The notes: generated by a model from the letters alone, not told the origin. A DNA stretch of 5,718 nt from an uncultured Ruminococcus sp. (GCA_902796505.1 CADBPA010000273.1:1-5718), one strand, 5' to 3'. Counted from the stretch's first letter, positions 1-5,718 are shown. A program made the numbers and translations.

Positions 1-48
1 GGCAAAAGAAAAGCCGTCGCCGGAAAACGTGATCATTGTTTTGGCCAT
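1..48 (-). CDS. 5' end of an unidentified divergent gene (16 codons visible)
   Basis: Reading the minus strand from ATG at 48-46 gives 16 open codons, MAKTMITFSGDGFSFA, running off the left edge. The start is supported by an AGAGG ribosome binding site (57-61, minus) eight bases upstream of the ATG, and by a consensus promoter about 35 bases further out. A second in-frame ATG at 36-34 is possible but has a worse position relative to the Shine-Dalgarno. Too little of the protein is visible to name a family; there is no clear signal peptide or motif in these residues. It is transcribed away from the thioesterase unit, so the two share only the intergenic region. Confidence 0.6.
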   Translation of the reverse strand, partial: MAKTMITFSGDGFSFA

Positions 49-56
49 GTCGAAAA

Positions 57-61
57 CCTCT
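57..61 (-). promoter_or_regulatory. Ribosome binding site of the divergent gene
   Basis: AGAGG on the minus strand lies eight bases before the ATG at 48-46. It decides the start of the partial leftward gene in favour of this ATG over the in-frame ATG four codons later. Confidence 0.5.
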
Positions 62-78
62 GCAGAAATTTTTCATTC

Positions 79-102
79 TATCACAATTCATTATATCACA
101 AT
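79..102. repeat. Direct repeat TATCACAAT x2 flanking the -10 box
   Basis: TATCACAAT occurs at 79-87 and again at 94-102, a period of 15 bases (ATTGTGATA on the minus strand). The two copies bracket the -10 hexamer and the expected start site of the leftward promoter, a usual place for a repressor operator. That they bind a protein is inference; the upstream copy partly overlaps the promoter's own extended -10, so part of the similarity may be promoter sequence. Confidence 0.4.
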
Positions 103-118
103 CGCCGCGAGATGTCAA
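90..118 (-). promoter_or_regulatory. Consensus sigma-A promoter for the divergent gene
   Basis: On the minus strand TTGACA (118-113) and TATAAT (95-90) are separated by exactly 17 bases, and a TG one base upstream of the -10 makes an extended -10. Both hexamers match consensus perfectly. Transcription would start near base 83, giving a leader of about 35 bases before the ATG at 48. A promoter this strong suggests either high expression or tight control by a repressor; the repeats around its -10 fit the latter. Confidence 0.85.
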
Positions 119-123
119 CCTTT

Positions 124-151
124 CTCCGGCGGCGCCGGGGCTTTTTTGTTT
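124..151 (+). terminator. Terminator-like GC hairpin with T tract, no gene in front
   Basis: On the plus strand a stem of about seven pairs (124-130 with 134-140, including one G-T pair) closes on a three-base loop and is followed by C, six T, G and four T. This is the form of a Rho-independent terminator reading rightward. No rightward gene lies upstream in the window, so it may stop antisense or readthrough transcription coming from beyond the left edge. The A-tract on the other side does not make it a good leftward terminator. Confidence 0.5.
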
Positions 152-251
152 TCTCTCATTTTAGCACAAATTTTGCGTTTCGGAGATTCCAAAATGACGA
201 AGGGGGTGAGGAAGAGGCGCGAAATATGCAATTTTTTTCGCAAAAGCGCCG

Positions 252-281
252 AAAATTTCAAAAAATTCATACAAAATTCAT
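252..281. repeat. Three phased AT-rich repeats upstream of the thioesterase promoter
   Basis: AAAATTCAT is found at 262-270 and 273-281, and a near copy AAAATTTCA at 252-260. Spacing is 10-11 bases, about one helical turn, and the third copy lies across the -35 region. Possible roles are an operator for a fatty-acid regulator, an UP-like element, or simple A-tract phasing. I do not recognise a FapR or FabT consensus in it. Confidence 0.35.
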
Positions 282-288
282 TTTCTTG

Positions 289-297
289 TGTTATAAT
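289..297 (+). promoter_or_regulatory. Extended -10 promoter for the thioesterase unit
   Basis: TG (289-290), one base, then a perfect TATAAT (292-297) forms an extended -10. The -35 region at the matching distance (about 269-274) is a poor match to TTGACA, as is common for extended -10 promoters. The predicted start near base 304 gives a leader of about 47 bases to the ATG at 351. It should drive both the thioesterase and the following small gene. Confidence 0.65.
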
Positions 298-309
298 AGG
301 ATATACATC

Positions 310-323
310 GGGTGCAGACACCC
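310..323 (+). other. Small hairpin in the 5' leader
   Basis: GGGTG (310-314) pairs with CACCC (319-323) across a four-base loop, only a few bases from the predicted transcript start. It does not cover the Shine-Dalgarno at 338-342, so if it has a role it is more likely in 5' stability than in translation control. It could be chance. Confidence 0.3.
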
Positions 324-350
324 AAAAACCAACGCACAAGGACACAGACC

Positions 351-1082
351 ATGGACGAATACCAATTACATTTGAACGTAGACATTCACGACGTAGACTA
401 CAACGGCGTAGCGAGGGCTTCTTCCCTGCTCCGCTATTTACAGAGCGCGGCGCAATCTCAGCTGACCGACGTAGGCTTATCCTACGACCGGATGAAAAGC
501 AACAACCGCGCGTTCATCATTTCGCGTATCCGGATAGAATTTTTCGACACGGTACGCGCCTATCAGCCTCTGACGGCGATCTCTTATCCCTGCGAAAGCC
601 GGGGGTACAGTTTTCTGCGTTGCTACCGGCTGGAGCGCGACGGGGTGACGATCGGGCGCGCCGCTTCGATCTGGGCGCTGATCGACACCGAAAAGAAGTC
701 GCTTGTCCGGGTGGATCAATTCCATTTCCCGGTGCCGGTGAAAGAGCCGATCCCGGATCTGCCGATCGGACATATCCGGCTGCCGGCGGAGATGAATTTT
801 GTGGGAACGTATGCCGTCCGGTACGCCGACGTGGATCAGAACCGGCACATGAACAACACGCGGTATCTGGATCTCTTTTCGGAATTTTTGCCGATGGAGG
901 GAAAACGGATCGCGGCGGTTACGCTCAGTTATCTCAACGAAGCGCCGCTCGGTGACGAGCTGCGGGTAGAGCGCGGGACGGCGACGGCGGAGGACGGCGC
1001 GACGCTCTGGTACTTCCGCACGACGCGTTCGGACGGGCAGGTCAACGCCGAGGCGGAGATCGAACTTTGCGAGATTGAATAA
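351..1082 (+). CDS. Acyl-ACP thioesterase, double-hotdog family
   Basis: A 243-residue cytosolic enzyme expected to hydrolyse acyl-acyl carrier protein and release free fatty acid, ending chain extension in type II fatty acid synthesis. The first hotdog begins at once (DVDYNGVARASSLLRYLQ, about residues 14-31, the helix-leading segment of the fold). The second carries VDQNRHMNNTRYLDL (161-175), the bacterial form of the plant FatA/FatB D-x-N-x-H-x-N-N motif, with N164 and H166 as the likely catalytic pair. YLNEAPLGDEL follows at the position where plant enzymes carry the remaining catalytic residue. The length is normal for bacterial members, which lack a plastid transit peptide. ATG 351 is chosen over the in-frame ATG at 312 because AAGGA (338-342) sits eight bases upstream and the homologous region begins here. 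Chain-length preference cannot be read from sequence. Confidence 0.9.
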   Translation: MDEYQLHLNVDIHDVDYNGVARASSLLRYLQSAAQSQLTDVGLSYDRMKSNNRAFIISRIRIEFFDTVRAYQPLTAISYPCESRGYSFLRCYRLERDGVTIGRAASIWALIDTEKKSLVRVDQFHFPVPVKEPIPDLPIGHIRLPAEMNFVGTYAVRYADVDQNRHMNNTRYLDLFSEFLPMEGKRIAAVTLSYLNEAPLGDELRVERGTATAEDGATLWYFRTTRSDGQVNAEAEIELCEIE

Positions 1083-1096
1083 AAATCATCCTATAT

Positions 1097-1104
1097 AAAA
1101 GGAG
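1097..1104 (+). promoter_or_regulatory. Strong ribosome binding site in the 28-base intergenic gap
   Basis: AAAAGGAG lies six bases before the ATG at 1111 and fixes the start of the second gene. The gap of only 28 bases after the thioesterase stop contains no terminator, which supports one transcript for both genes. Confidence 0.75.
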
Positions 1105-1110
1105 CGGGAT

Positions 1111-1827
1111 ATGGGGATCCTCGATTTTGTGAAAAGTCCGGAGCAGATCCGCGCGGAAAAAGACGAGATGCGCGCGGAATTGGAACGTTTCAGCCGTGAG
1201 CGGATCGCGCTTTTGGCGAAGAAGCATTTTGACGAGATCGTCAAGGCCGTGCAGCGGGAATATATGCAGAACGGCACGATCGAGCGGATGGGAAAGCAGA
1301 TCGTGCGCACCGAGGTCTGGCTGACGCCGTCCGACTGCATGGAATGCATTTTTCCGAATTTTCACAAGGCGGAGTACTCCATGATCGGACGGGCGATGTC
1401 GCTTCTGACGGACGGCGCGGAGAAGCCGAAGATCGCGACGGAGAATTACAGCATCCTGCCGGACGATCGTCCGGTGAGTTACACCTGCACCTATCATCTT
1501 CTGACGTTTTCCGACGCCGCGTTCACGGCGAAGCCGGGCAGGAGCCGGGTGGATTACGACTACGCGGTCTCCGAGATCGGGAGATATTACATTGAGCAGT
1601 TGCGGAGATATCTCGACGCCGACGAGGCGTTTACCTACCGCTTTTCGATCGGGATCGAGGACGGCGCGAGCGACGAGGAAAGACGCCGCGAAAAAGAGCG
1701 TTATCCGCTCGCCGGGCATTTCACGAAGCCCCTTCTGATGGCGCAGGCCGCAACGCGATTTGACTATCTGCGAAGGCCCTATATTACCCCCTATTTCGTC
1801 GCACGGGTGGCGTATGAGAAGAAATAA
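1111..1827 (+). CDS. Uncharacterised conserved-looking protein, 238 residues
   Basis: I do not recognise this family. The protein is soluble-looking, with no signal peptide or membrane segment. Residues 8-52 are highly charged and probably helical, possibly a short coiled coil. A C-x-x-C pair (C76, C79) followed by a nearby histidine in CMECIFPNFH could bind a metal, but there is only one such pair. The rest is an alpha/beta-like stretch rich in tyrosine and arginine, ending in VARVAYEKK. The start is set by a strong AAAAGGAG site six bases upstream. GC content and codon use match the thioesterase, so it looks native rather than acquired. Its position 28 bases behind the thioesterase and in front of a shared terminator shows co-transcription, but this alone does not give it a role in lipid metabolism. 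Confidence 0.8.
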   Translation: MGILDFVKSPEQIRAEKDEMRAELERFSRERIALLAKKHFDEIVKAVQREYMQNGTIERMGKQIVRTEVWLTPSDCMECIFPNFHKAEYSMIGRAMSLLTDGAEKPKIATENYSILPDDRPVSYTCTYHLLTFSDAAFTAKPGRSRVDYDYAVSEIGRYYIEQLRRYLDADEAFTYRFSIGIEDGASDEERRREKERYPLAGHFTKPLLMAQAATRFDYLRRPYITPYFVARVAYEKK

Positions 1828-1830
1828 AAA

Positions 1831-1864
1831 GAAAGAAGCAGGGAGAGAAACCTGCTTCTTTTTT
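1831..1864 (+). terminator. Intrinsic terminator closing the thioesterase unit
   Basis: A ten-pair perfect stem (1833-1842 with 1851-1860, core GAAGCAGG/CCTGCTTC) encloses an eight-base loop and runs into a T-rich tract ending at 1864. It begins only a few bases after the TAA at 1825-1827. It separates the upstream genes from cas12a, so the effector must be transcribed from its own promoter. A matching A-run on the left may let it also act on leftward transcription. Confidence 0.9.
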
Positions 1865-1881
1865 GAAAACGGCCGCAAAAC

Positions 1882-1933
1882 GTCGCTTTGCAAGCGACAT
1901 TTGATCAAAAACGCTTCTTTCCCGAAAAATCGG
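1882..1933. promoter_or_regulatory. Cluster of short palindromes upstream of the cas12a promoter
   Basis: Three inverted repeats lie within 52 bases. GTCGCTT/AAGCGAC (1882-1898) has a three-base gap, TTTGATCAAA (1900-1909) is perfect, and CCGA/TCGG (1922-1933) has a four-base gap and touches the -35 box. None is followed by a T tract, so these are not terminators. They are placed where an activator or repressor of cas12a would bind, but no known regulator consensus is recognised. Confidence 0.4.
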
Positions 1934-1962
1934 TTGACATCCTAATTTGTTTGTGATATTAT
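1934..1962 (+). promoter_or_regulatory. Strong sigma-A promoter for cas12a
   Basis: TTGACA (1934-1939), a 17-base spacer and TATTAT (1957-1962), with TG at 1954-1955 forming an extended -10. The expected start near base 1969 leaves a leader of only about 16 bases, just enough for the Shine-Dalgarno. This points to dedicated, probably constitutive or repressor-controlled expression of the effector, independent of the genes on its left. Confidence 0.85.
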
Positions 1963-1970
1963 AAAAATAA

Positions 1971-1977
1971 AAAGGAG
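1971..1977 (+). promoter_or_regulatory. Ribosome binding site of cas12a
   Basis: AAAGGAG is seven bases before the ATG at 1985, an ideal spacing. It agrees with the start predicted by family alignment, where the N terminus begins a few residues before the Y-S-x-S-K-T-L-R-F motif. Confidence 0.85.
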
Positions 1978-1984
1978 TTTAGCT

Positions 1985-4900
1985 ATGGAACTGAATCATT
2001 TCGTTGATCTGTACAGCGTATCCAAAACATTGCGTTTTCGTTTGATTCCTCAAGGAAAAACGCTGGAAAACATGACACGCGAACGGGTCCTTGAAGAGGA
2101 TCAGAACAGGGCAGACGCCTACGTAAAGATGAAAGAACGGATCGATGATTATTACAAAGATTACATCGAGCGCAGTTTGAGTTGCTTTGCGTTTGACAAT
2201 GCAGAGTTACATAAGTATGCAGATTACTATTATGCCGGGGATCAAGGCGGACTTACGTCTATCCGAGAAGCTCTTTGCGAGAAAGTCGGAAAATATCTTC
2301 GGGGAACGTCCGAATTTAAACAGCTGTTCGGAAAAGATCTGATCCTAAAACTTTTACCGGAGCGTTATTGCGATCCGGAATCCGAAGAACTGATAGCTCA
2401 ATTCAAAAGTTTCACGACTTATTTTCTTGATTTTTATAAAAATCGCGACAACATATTTGCGTCCGAGGAAAAAACCGGATCTGTAGCCTTTCGGATCGTC
2501 CATCAGAATCTCCCGAAATTTTTAGACAACCTCCGTTCCTGGCAAAAGATCGCGGAAAAACTTCCGCACGAGGATATTGAAGCGACAGACCGGGAGATGG
2601 AAGGGATCGTCGGAGCGACGGGAGAAAAAATCTTCCGTGTCGAATCATTCAATCTCTTTTTATCGCAGGCAGGAATCGATCGATACAACCAATATATCGG
2701 CGGATATACCGTTGAAGGACAGAAAAAAGTACAAGGGTTGAACGAAAAAATCAATCTGTTCTGCCAAAAAGAAAACGAGAAAATTCCCTTGATCAAGCCT
2801 TTATTCAAGCAAATTCTGAGCGATCGGGAAAGCGTATCCTATATTCCGATACAATTCAAAGATGATCAGGAATTGCTCTCTGCCATCTATTCTTTTTATC
2901 TTGAAACAAAAGAAAAAAGCAAAAAACTTTGCGATCTTTTCGCAAGGATCGACCAATTCGAGTTATCGCAAATCTACATCAGTAACGGAAAAAATCTTTC
3001 GGATTTTTCCTCAAAAATCTATTCCTCTTGGAACGCGATCCGAAGCGCATGGGAAGACAGATACGAAAAAGAGCATCCGATTGGCAAAAAGCAAACCTAT
3101 GACAAATATAAAGATGAGGAAACCAAGCGTTTTTCGTCGATTCCCAGTTTTTCACTTGCTGAAATCGACTCTATGATGCAAGAAAGCGCAGCCGAGCAAG
3201 AGGAAAAGGCTGTTGTTTCCTTATCCGCCTCACTTTCCGATCATATAAAAAATGCTTATGCGATCATTACGGAGGCATATGAGAATATTTCCGATCTGCT
3301 CGTTCAGTGCTCCTCTTATCAAGGAAAGCTGATTACAGATGCTTCCGCCATTGAGAAAATCAAGTTGTATCTGGACGCTGTTCTTGATTTTTATCATTTT
3401 TCCGCTGTTGTGGAAGACACCGGAACAGAAGCCGACAAAGACAATTCATTTTATGGGCTTTTCCATGAATCCTTTGATGATATCGGAGAAATCATCACTC
3501 TTTACAACCGCGTCGGAAATTATCTGACGCAAAAACCGTATTCGACGCAAAAAATCAAACTGACCTTCAACCGCGGAGATTTTTTGGGAGGCTGGGCGGC
3601 TCCGAACGAATGGGGGAAGCAGGAAGCTCACATTATCCGTAAAGAAAATAAGTATTTTTTGTTCATCACCGCCAGAACACTAAAAAAGCAGGAATGGGAA
3701 AATCATTTGTATTCACCCCAAAACTATTGTCCCGCCGAACACATTGAATACTATTTTCAAAAACCTGACAACAAAAATACTCCTCGACTGTTTATACGTT
3801 CAAAAGGAGATTCATTCGCTCCGGCTGTAAAAGATTACGATTTGCCGATTCAGGATATTATCGAGTTTTATGATAAGGGATATTTTAAGACCGAATATCG
3901 AAAAAAAGATCCGGTTTTATATCGGAAAGCTTTGAACGCAATCATTGATTATTTTAAACTTGGCTTCACGAAACATGAGTCCTATAGTGTTTTCACATTC
4001 AATTGGAAACCAACCAATGAATATCGTGATATCTCGGAGTTTTATGCCGACACCATCGCTTCTTGCTACAAAGTTTCTAAACAACAGATCAATTTTAACG
4101 GCCTATCTGAGATGGTAGACGAGGGAATGGGTTTTCTGTTTGAAATTTACAGCAAAGATTTTTCCGATTTCAGCCATGGGGCGCCGAATTTGCATACGCT
4201 TTATTTCAAAGCGCTGTTTGAAGAATGCGGAAAAGGAAGAGTGCGCCTGCAGGGAGGAGGGGAGGTATTCTTCCGGAAAAAGAGCCTTGCGCTCGGGGAT
4301 ACCACGATCCACCACAAGAACGAGCCGATCGAAAATCGCAGGTCGAAGACCTACAATACTTTCACATACGATCTGATCAAGGACCGGCGTTATACGATCG
4401 ATCATTTTGAACTTCATTTTCCTATTGAACTGAATTTCAAAGCAAGCAATCCGATATCGCTGAATAATATGGTCCAATACGAATTGGAAGCAACCGAAAA
4501 CCCCTGCGTCATCGGAATCGATCGCGGCGAAAGAAATCTTCTCTATTACAGCGTGATCGATTCTCACGGCAATATTCTGGAGCAGGACACGCTGAACGTC
4601 ATCCGAAATGCGATGACGAAAGACGGAAAAGAATTCACCTTTGAAACGGACTATCACAAACTCTTGACCGAGCGCGGCGAAGATCGGCAGAAGCAGCGGA
4701 AAGAGTGGATGAAGATCCAAGGAATCAAAGAACTGAAAGAAGGATATCTGAGTCAAGCGGTTTACAAGATCTGCCAGCTTGTCAAGAAATATCACGCCGT
4801 CATCGCACTTGAAAATCTGAATTCCGGCTTCAAAAACACCCGATCTGCGGTAGAGCAATCGGTTTATCAGAAATTTGAGAAAATGCTCTGCGATAAATTG

Positions 4901-5718
4901 AATTATATGGCGGACAAACATATCGATCCGAATGCTCCGGGCGGCATCATGAACGGCTATCAGCTTGCCGATGCGGTAACGTCTTATACCGATATGCGCG
5001 GACAGAACGGAATCCTCTTCTACGTTCCGGCGTGGCTCACGAGTAAAATCGATCCGACGACCGGATTTGCCGATCTCATTCGTCCGAAATATGAATCCAT
5101 GGCGCAAGCCAAAGCATTCCTGTCGCTCTTTGACAAAATCGGATATCATCCGGAAAAGGATTATTTTGAATTTCATACCGATTACGAAAAATTTCCGAAA
5201 ACGAATGCCGATTTCAAAAAGAAATGGATCATTTGCACGTTCGGCGAACGAATCCGCGCTTACCGCGATCCCGAATCGAAGAATCAATTCCGCTACGAAG
5301 ACGTTGATTTAACGGCGGAATTGAAAAAACTATTCGAGCGGTATGCCATTCCTTTTGAGGACGGCTCGGATCTCATCCCCGCTATCATGCAACAGACGCA
5401 ATCCGAATTCTTCAAAGGATTGATCCATCTGCTTCGCCTGACGCTGCAGATGCGAAACAGCGATCCCGGAAGAGAGCTGGATTATCTGATTTCCCCCGTT
5501 CGCAACCAAGCAGGAATTTTCTTTGACAGCAGGCTTGCCGATCCGTCGCTTCCGAAAGACGCAGACGCCAACGGCGCATACAATATTGCGAGGAAAGCGC
5601 TTTGGATCATCCGCGAGATCAAGAAGACGGGTGCGAATGAAAAATTGCCGATGATCACGCAAGAGCAATGGCTGCAATATGCGCAGGAGGATACCCCTGC
5701 CGAGGAAAATCTCGGAGA
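1985..5718 (+). CDS. cas12a: Cas12a (Cpf1), type V-A CRISPR RNA-guided DNA nuclease; 3' end cut by window
   Basis: This single-protein effector processes its own crRNA and cuts double-stranded DNA next to a PAM; 1244 codons are open and the stop lies just outside. LbCas12a is 1228 residues, so little is missing. Order seen: WED-I start (DLYSVSKTLRF, 8-18); REC lobe (to about 505, with GLNEKINLF at 251); WED-II (YLTQKPYS, 513-520); PAM-interacting part (about 535-610); WED-III (HGAPNLHTLYF, from 731) with processing residues H776, R785, K799; RuvC-I (IGIDRGERNLLY, D846); bridge helix (W908); RuvC-II (IALENLNSGFKNTR, E943); Nuc (LQMRNS, R1157); RuvC-III (DADANGAYNIA, D1194). All catalytic residues are intact. 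Unusual are N541, K545 and R601 at PAM-contact sites and R785 in the processing site. By eye the closest known relative is LbCas12a. GC is lower and more uneven than in the genes upstream, consistent with horizontal transfer. No other cas gene or array is in the window. Confidence 0.97.
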   Translation, partial: MELNHFVDLYSVSKTLRFRLIPQGKTLENMTRERVLEEDQNRADAYVKMKERIDDYYKDYIERSLSCFAFDNAELHKYADYYYAGDQGGLTSIREALCEKVGKYLRGTSEFKQLFGKDLILKLLPERYCDPESEELIAQFKSFTTYFLDFYKNRDNIFASEEKTGSVAFRIVHQNLPKFLDNLRSWQKIAEKLPHEDIEATDREMEGIVGATGEKIFRVESFNLFLSQAGIDRYNQYIGGYTVEGQKKVQGLNEKINLFCQKENEKIPLIKPLFKQILSDRESVSYIPIQFKDDQELLSAIYSFYLETKEKSKKLCDLFARIDQFELSQIYISNGKNLSDFSSKIYSSWNAIRSAWEDRYEKEHPIGKKQTYDKYKDEETKRFSSIPSFSLAEIDSMMQESAAEQEEKAVVSLSASLSDHIKNAYAIITEAYENISDLLVQCSSYQGKLITDASAIEKIKLYLDAVLDFYHFSAVVEDTGTEADKDNSFYGLFHESFDDIGEIITLYNRVGNYLTQKPYSTQKIKLTFNRGDFLGGWAAPNEWGKQEAHIIRKENKYFLFITARTLKKQEWENHLYSPQNYCPAEHIEYYFQKPDNKNTPRLFIRSKGDSFAPAVKDYDLPIQDIIEFYDKGYFKTEYRKKDPVLYRKALNAIIDYFKLGFTKHESYSVFTFNWKPTNEYRDISEFYADTIASCYKVSKQQINFNGLSEMVDEGMGFLFEIYSKDFSDFSHGAPNLHTLYFKALFEECGKGRVRLQGGGEVFFRKKSLALGDTTIHHKNEPIENRRSKTYNTFTYDLIKDRRYTIDHFELHFPIELNFKASNPISLNNMVQYELEATENPCVIGIDRGERNLLYYSVIDSHGNILEQDTLNVIRNAMTKDGKEFTFETDYHKLLTERGEDRQKQRKEWMKIQGIKELKEGYLSQAVYKICQLVKKYHAVIALENLNSGFKNTRSAVEQSVYQKFEKMLCDKLNYMADKHIDPNAPGGIMNGYQLADAVTSYTDMRGQNGILFYVPAWLTSKIDPTTGFADLIRPKYESMAQAKAFLSLFDKIGYHPEKDYFEFHTDYEKFPKTNADFKKKWIICTFGERIRAYRDPESKNQFRYEDVDLTAELKKLFERYAIPFEDGSDLIPAIMQQTQSEFFKGLIHLLRLTLQMRNSDPGRELDYLISPVRNQAGIFFDSRLADPSLPKDADANGAYNIARKALWIIREIKKTGANEKLPMITQEQWLQYAQEDTPAEENLG

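Noticed and set aside
312..350. Upstream in-frame ATG at 312 as the thioesterase start
   Set aside because: It is only about eight bases after the predicted transcript start and lies in the leader hairpin without a Shine-Dalgarno. ATG 351 has AAGGA eight bases upstream and matches the start of the fold.
29..955. 308-codon plus-strand open frame overlapping the thioesterase
   Set aside because: It runs out of frame through the thioesterase and through promoter and hairpin sequence, has no suitable ribosome binding site and gives arginine-rich low-quality protein.
1882..1898. Second intrinsic terminator before cas12a
   Set aside because: The stem has no T tract after it, so it is listed only as a palindrome.
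1042..1908. 288-codon minus-strand open frame
   Set aside because: It covers the second gene, its terminator and part of the cas12a upstream region in antisense; the plus-strand gene has a clear ribosome binding site, stop and terminator.
4103..5287. 394-codon open frame on the minus strand
   Set aside because: It lies wholly opposite the RuvC/Nuc part of Cas12a, whose motifs prove the plus-strand frame. Its translation has no recognisable motif; it is a shadow of codon bias.
1..5718. CRISPR array or type V-A direct repeat
   Set aside because: No TCTACT/AGTAGA repeat hairpin and no regularly spaced repeat was seen by reading; the array, if any, is outside the window.
1985..5718. Cas12a2 or another Cas12 subtype
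   Set aside because: The Nuc segment with LQMRNS and the ISPV-to-DADANGAYNIA order are standard Cas12a; Cas12a2 has a zinc-ribbon-like insertion in that place, not seen here. The sequence aligns with LbCas12a from end to end.

Overview
The window most likely comes from a Bacillota/Clostridia-type bacterium, probably an uncultured gut or rumen lineage. The grounds are strong AAGGAG-type ribosome binding sites, sigma-A promoters with extended -10 elements, and a Cas12a that by eye resembles the Lachnospiraceae (LbCas12a) branch most closely. This placement is inference. The two upstream genes are GC-rich (62% in the one 60-base line counted). The large cas12a gene is lower and uneven, from about 27% to 57% in the lines I counted.

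Layout: (1) Bases 1-48 hold the first 16 codons of an unidentified minus-strand gene, driven by a consensus promoter (90-118, minus). (2) Bases 49-350 are a divergent intergenic region. It carries that promoter, an orphan terminator-like hairpin, three phased AT-rich repeats and an extended -10 promoter for the rightward genes. (3) Bases 351-1827 form a two-gene rightward unit: an acyl-ACP thioesterase of the double-hotdog family, then an unrecognised 238-residue protein, closed by a clear intrinsic terminator at 1831-1864. (4) Bases 1865-1984 carry a cluster of short palindromes and a strong sigma-A promoter with a very short leader. (5) From 1985 to the window end runs a nearly complete Cas12a (type V-A CRISPR effector, 1244 complete codons visible); the stop codon lies outside.

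The Cas12a has every nuclease hallmark: RuvC D846, E943 and D1194, the Nuc arginine R1157 and the bridge-helix W908. Its PAM-reading surface is unusual. The near-invariant lysine in the GW-x3-K-E loop is Asn541, the residue four positions on is Lys545, and the second PAM lysine (K595 in LbCas12a, K607 in AsCas12a) is Arg601. One of the three crRNA-processing residues is also changed (Lys to Arg785). These are natural changes at positions that, in engineered AsCas12a, alter PAM choice, so a non-TTTV PAM is the main testable prediction. No CRISPR repeat, cas1, cas2 or cas4 is visible. If present, they must lie downstream of the window.
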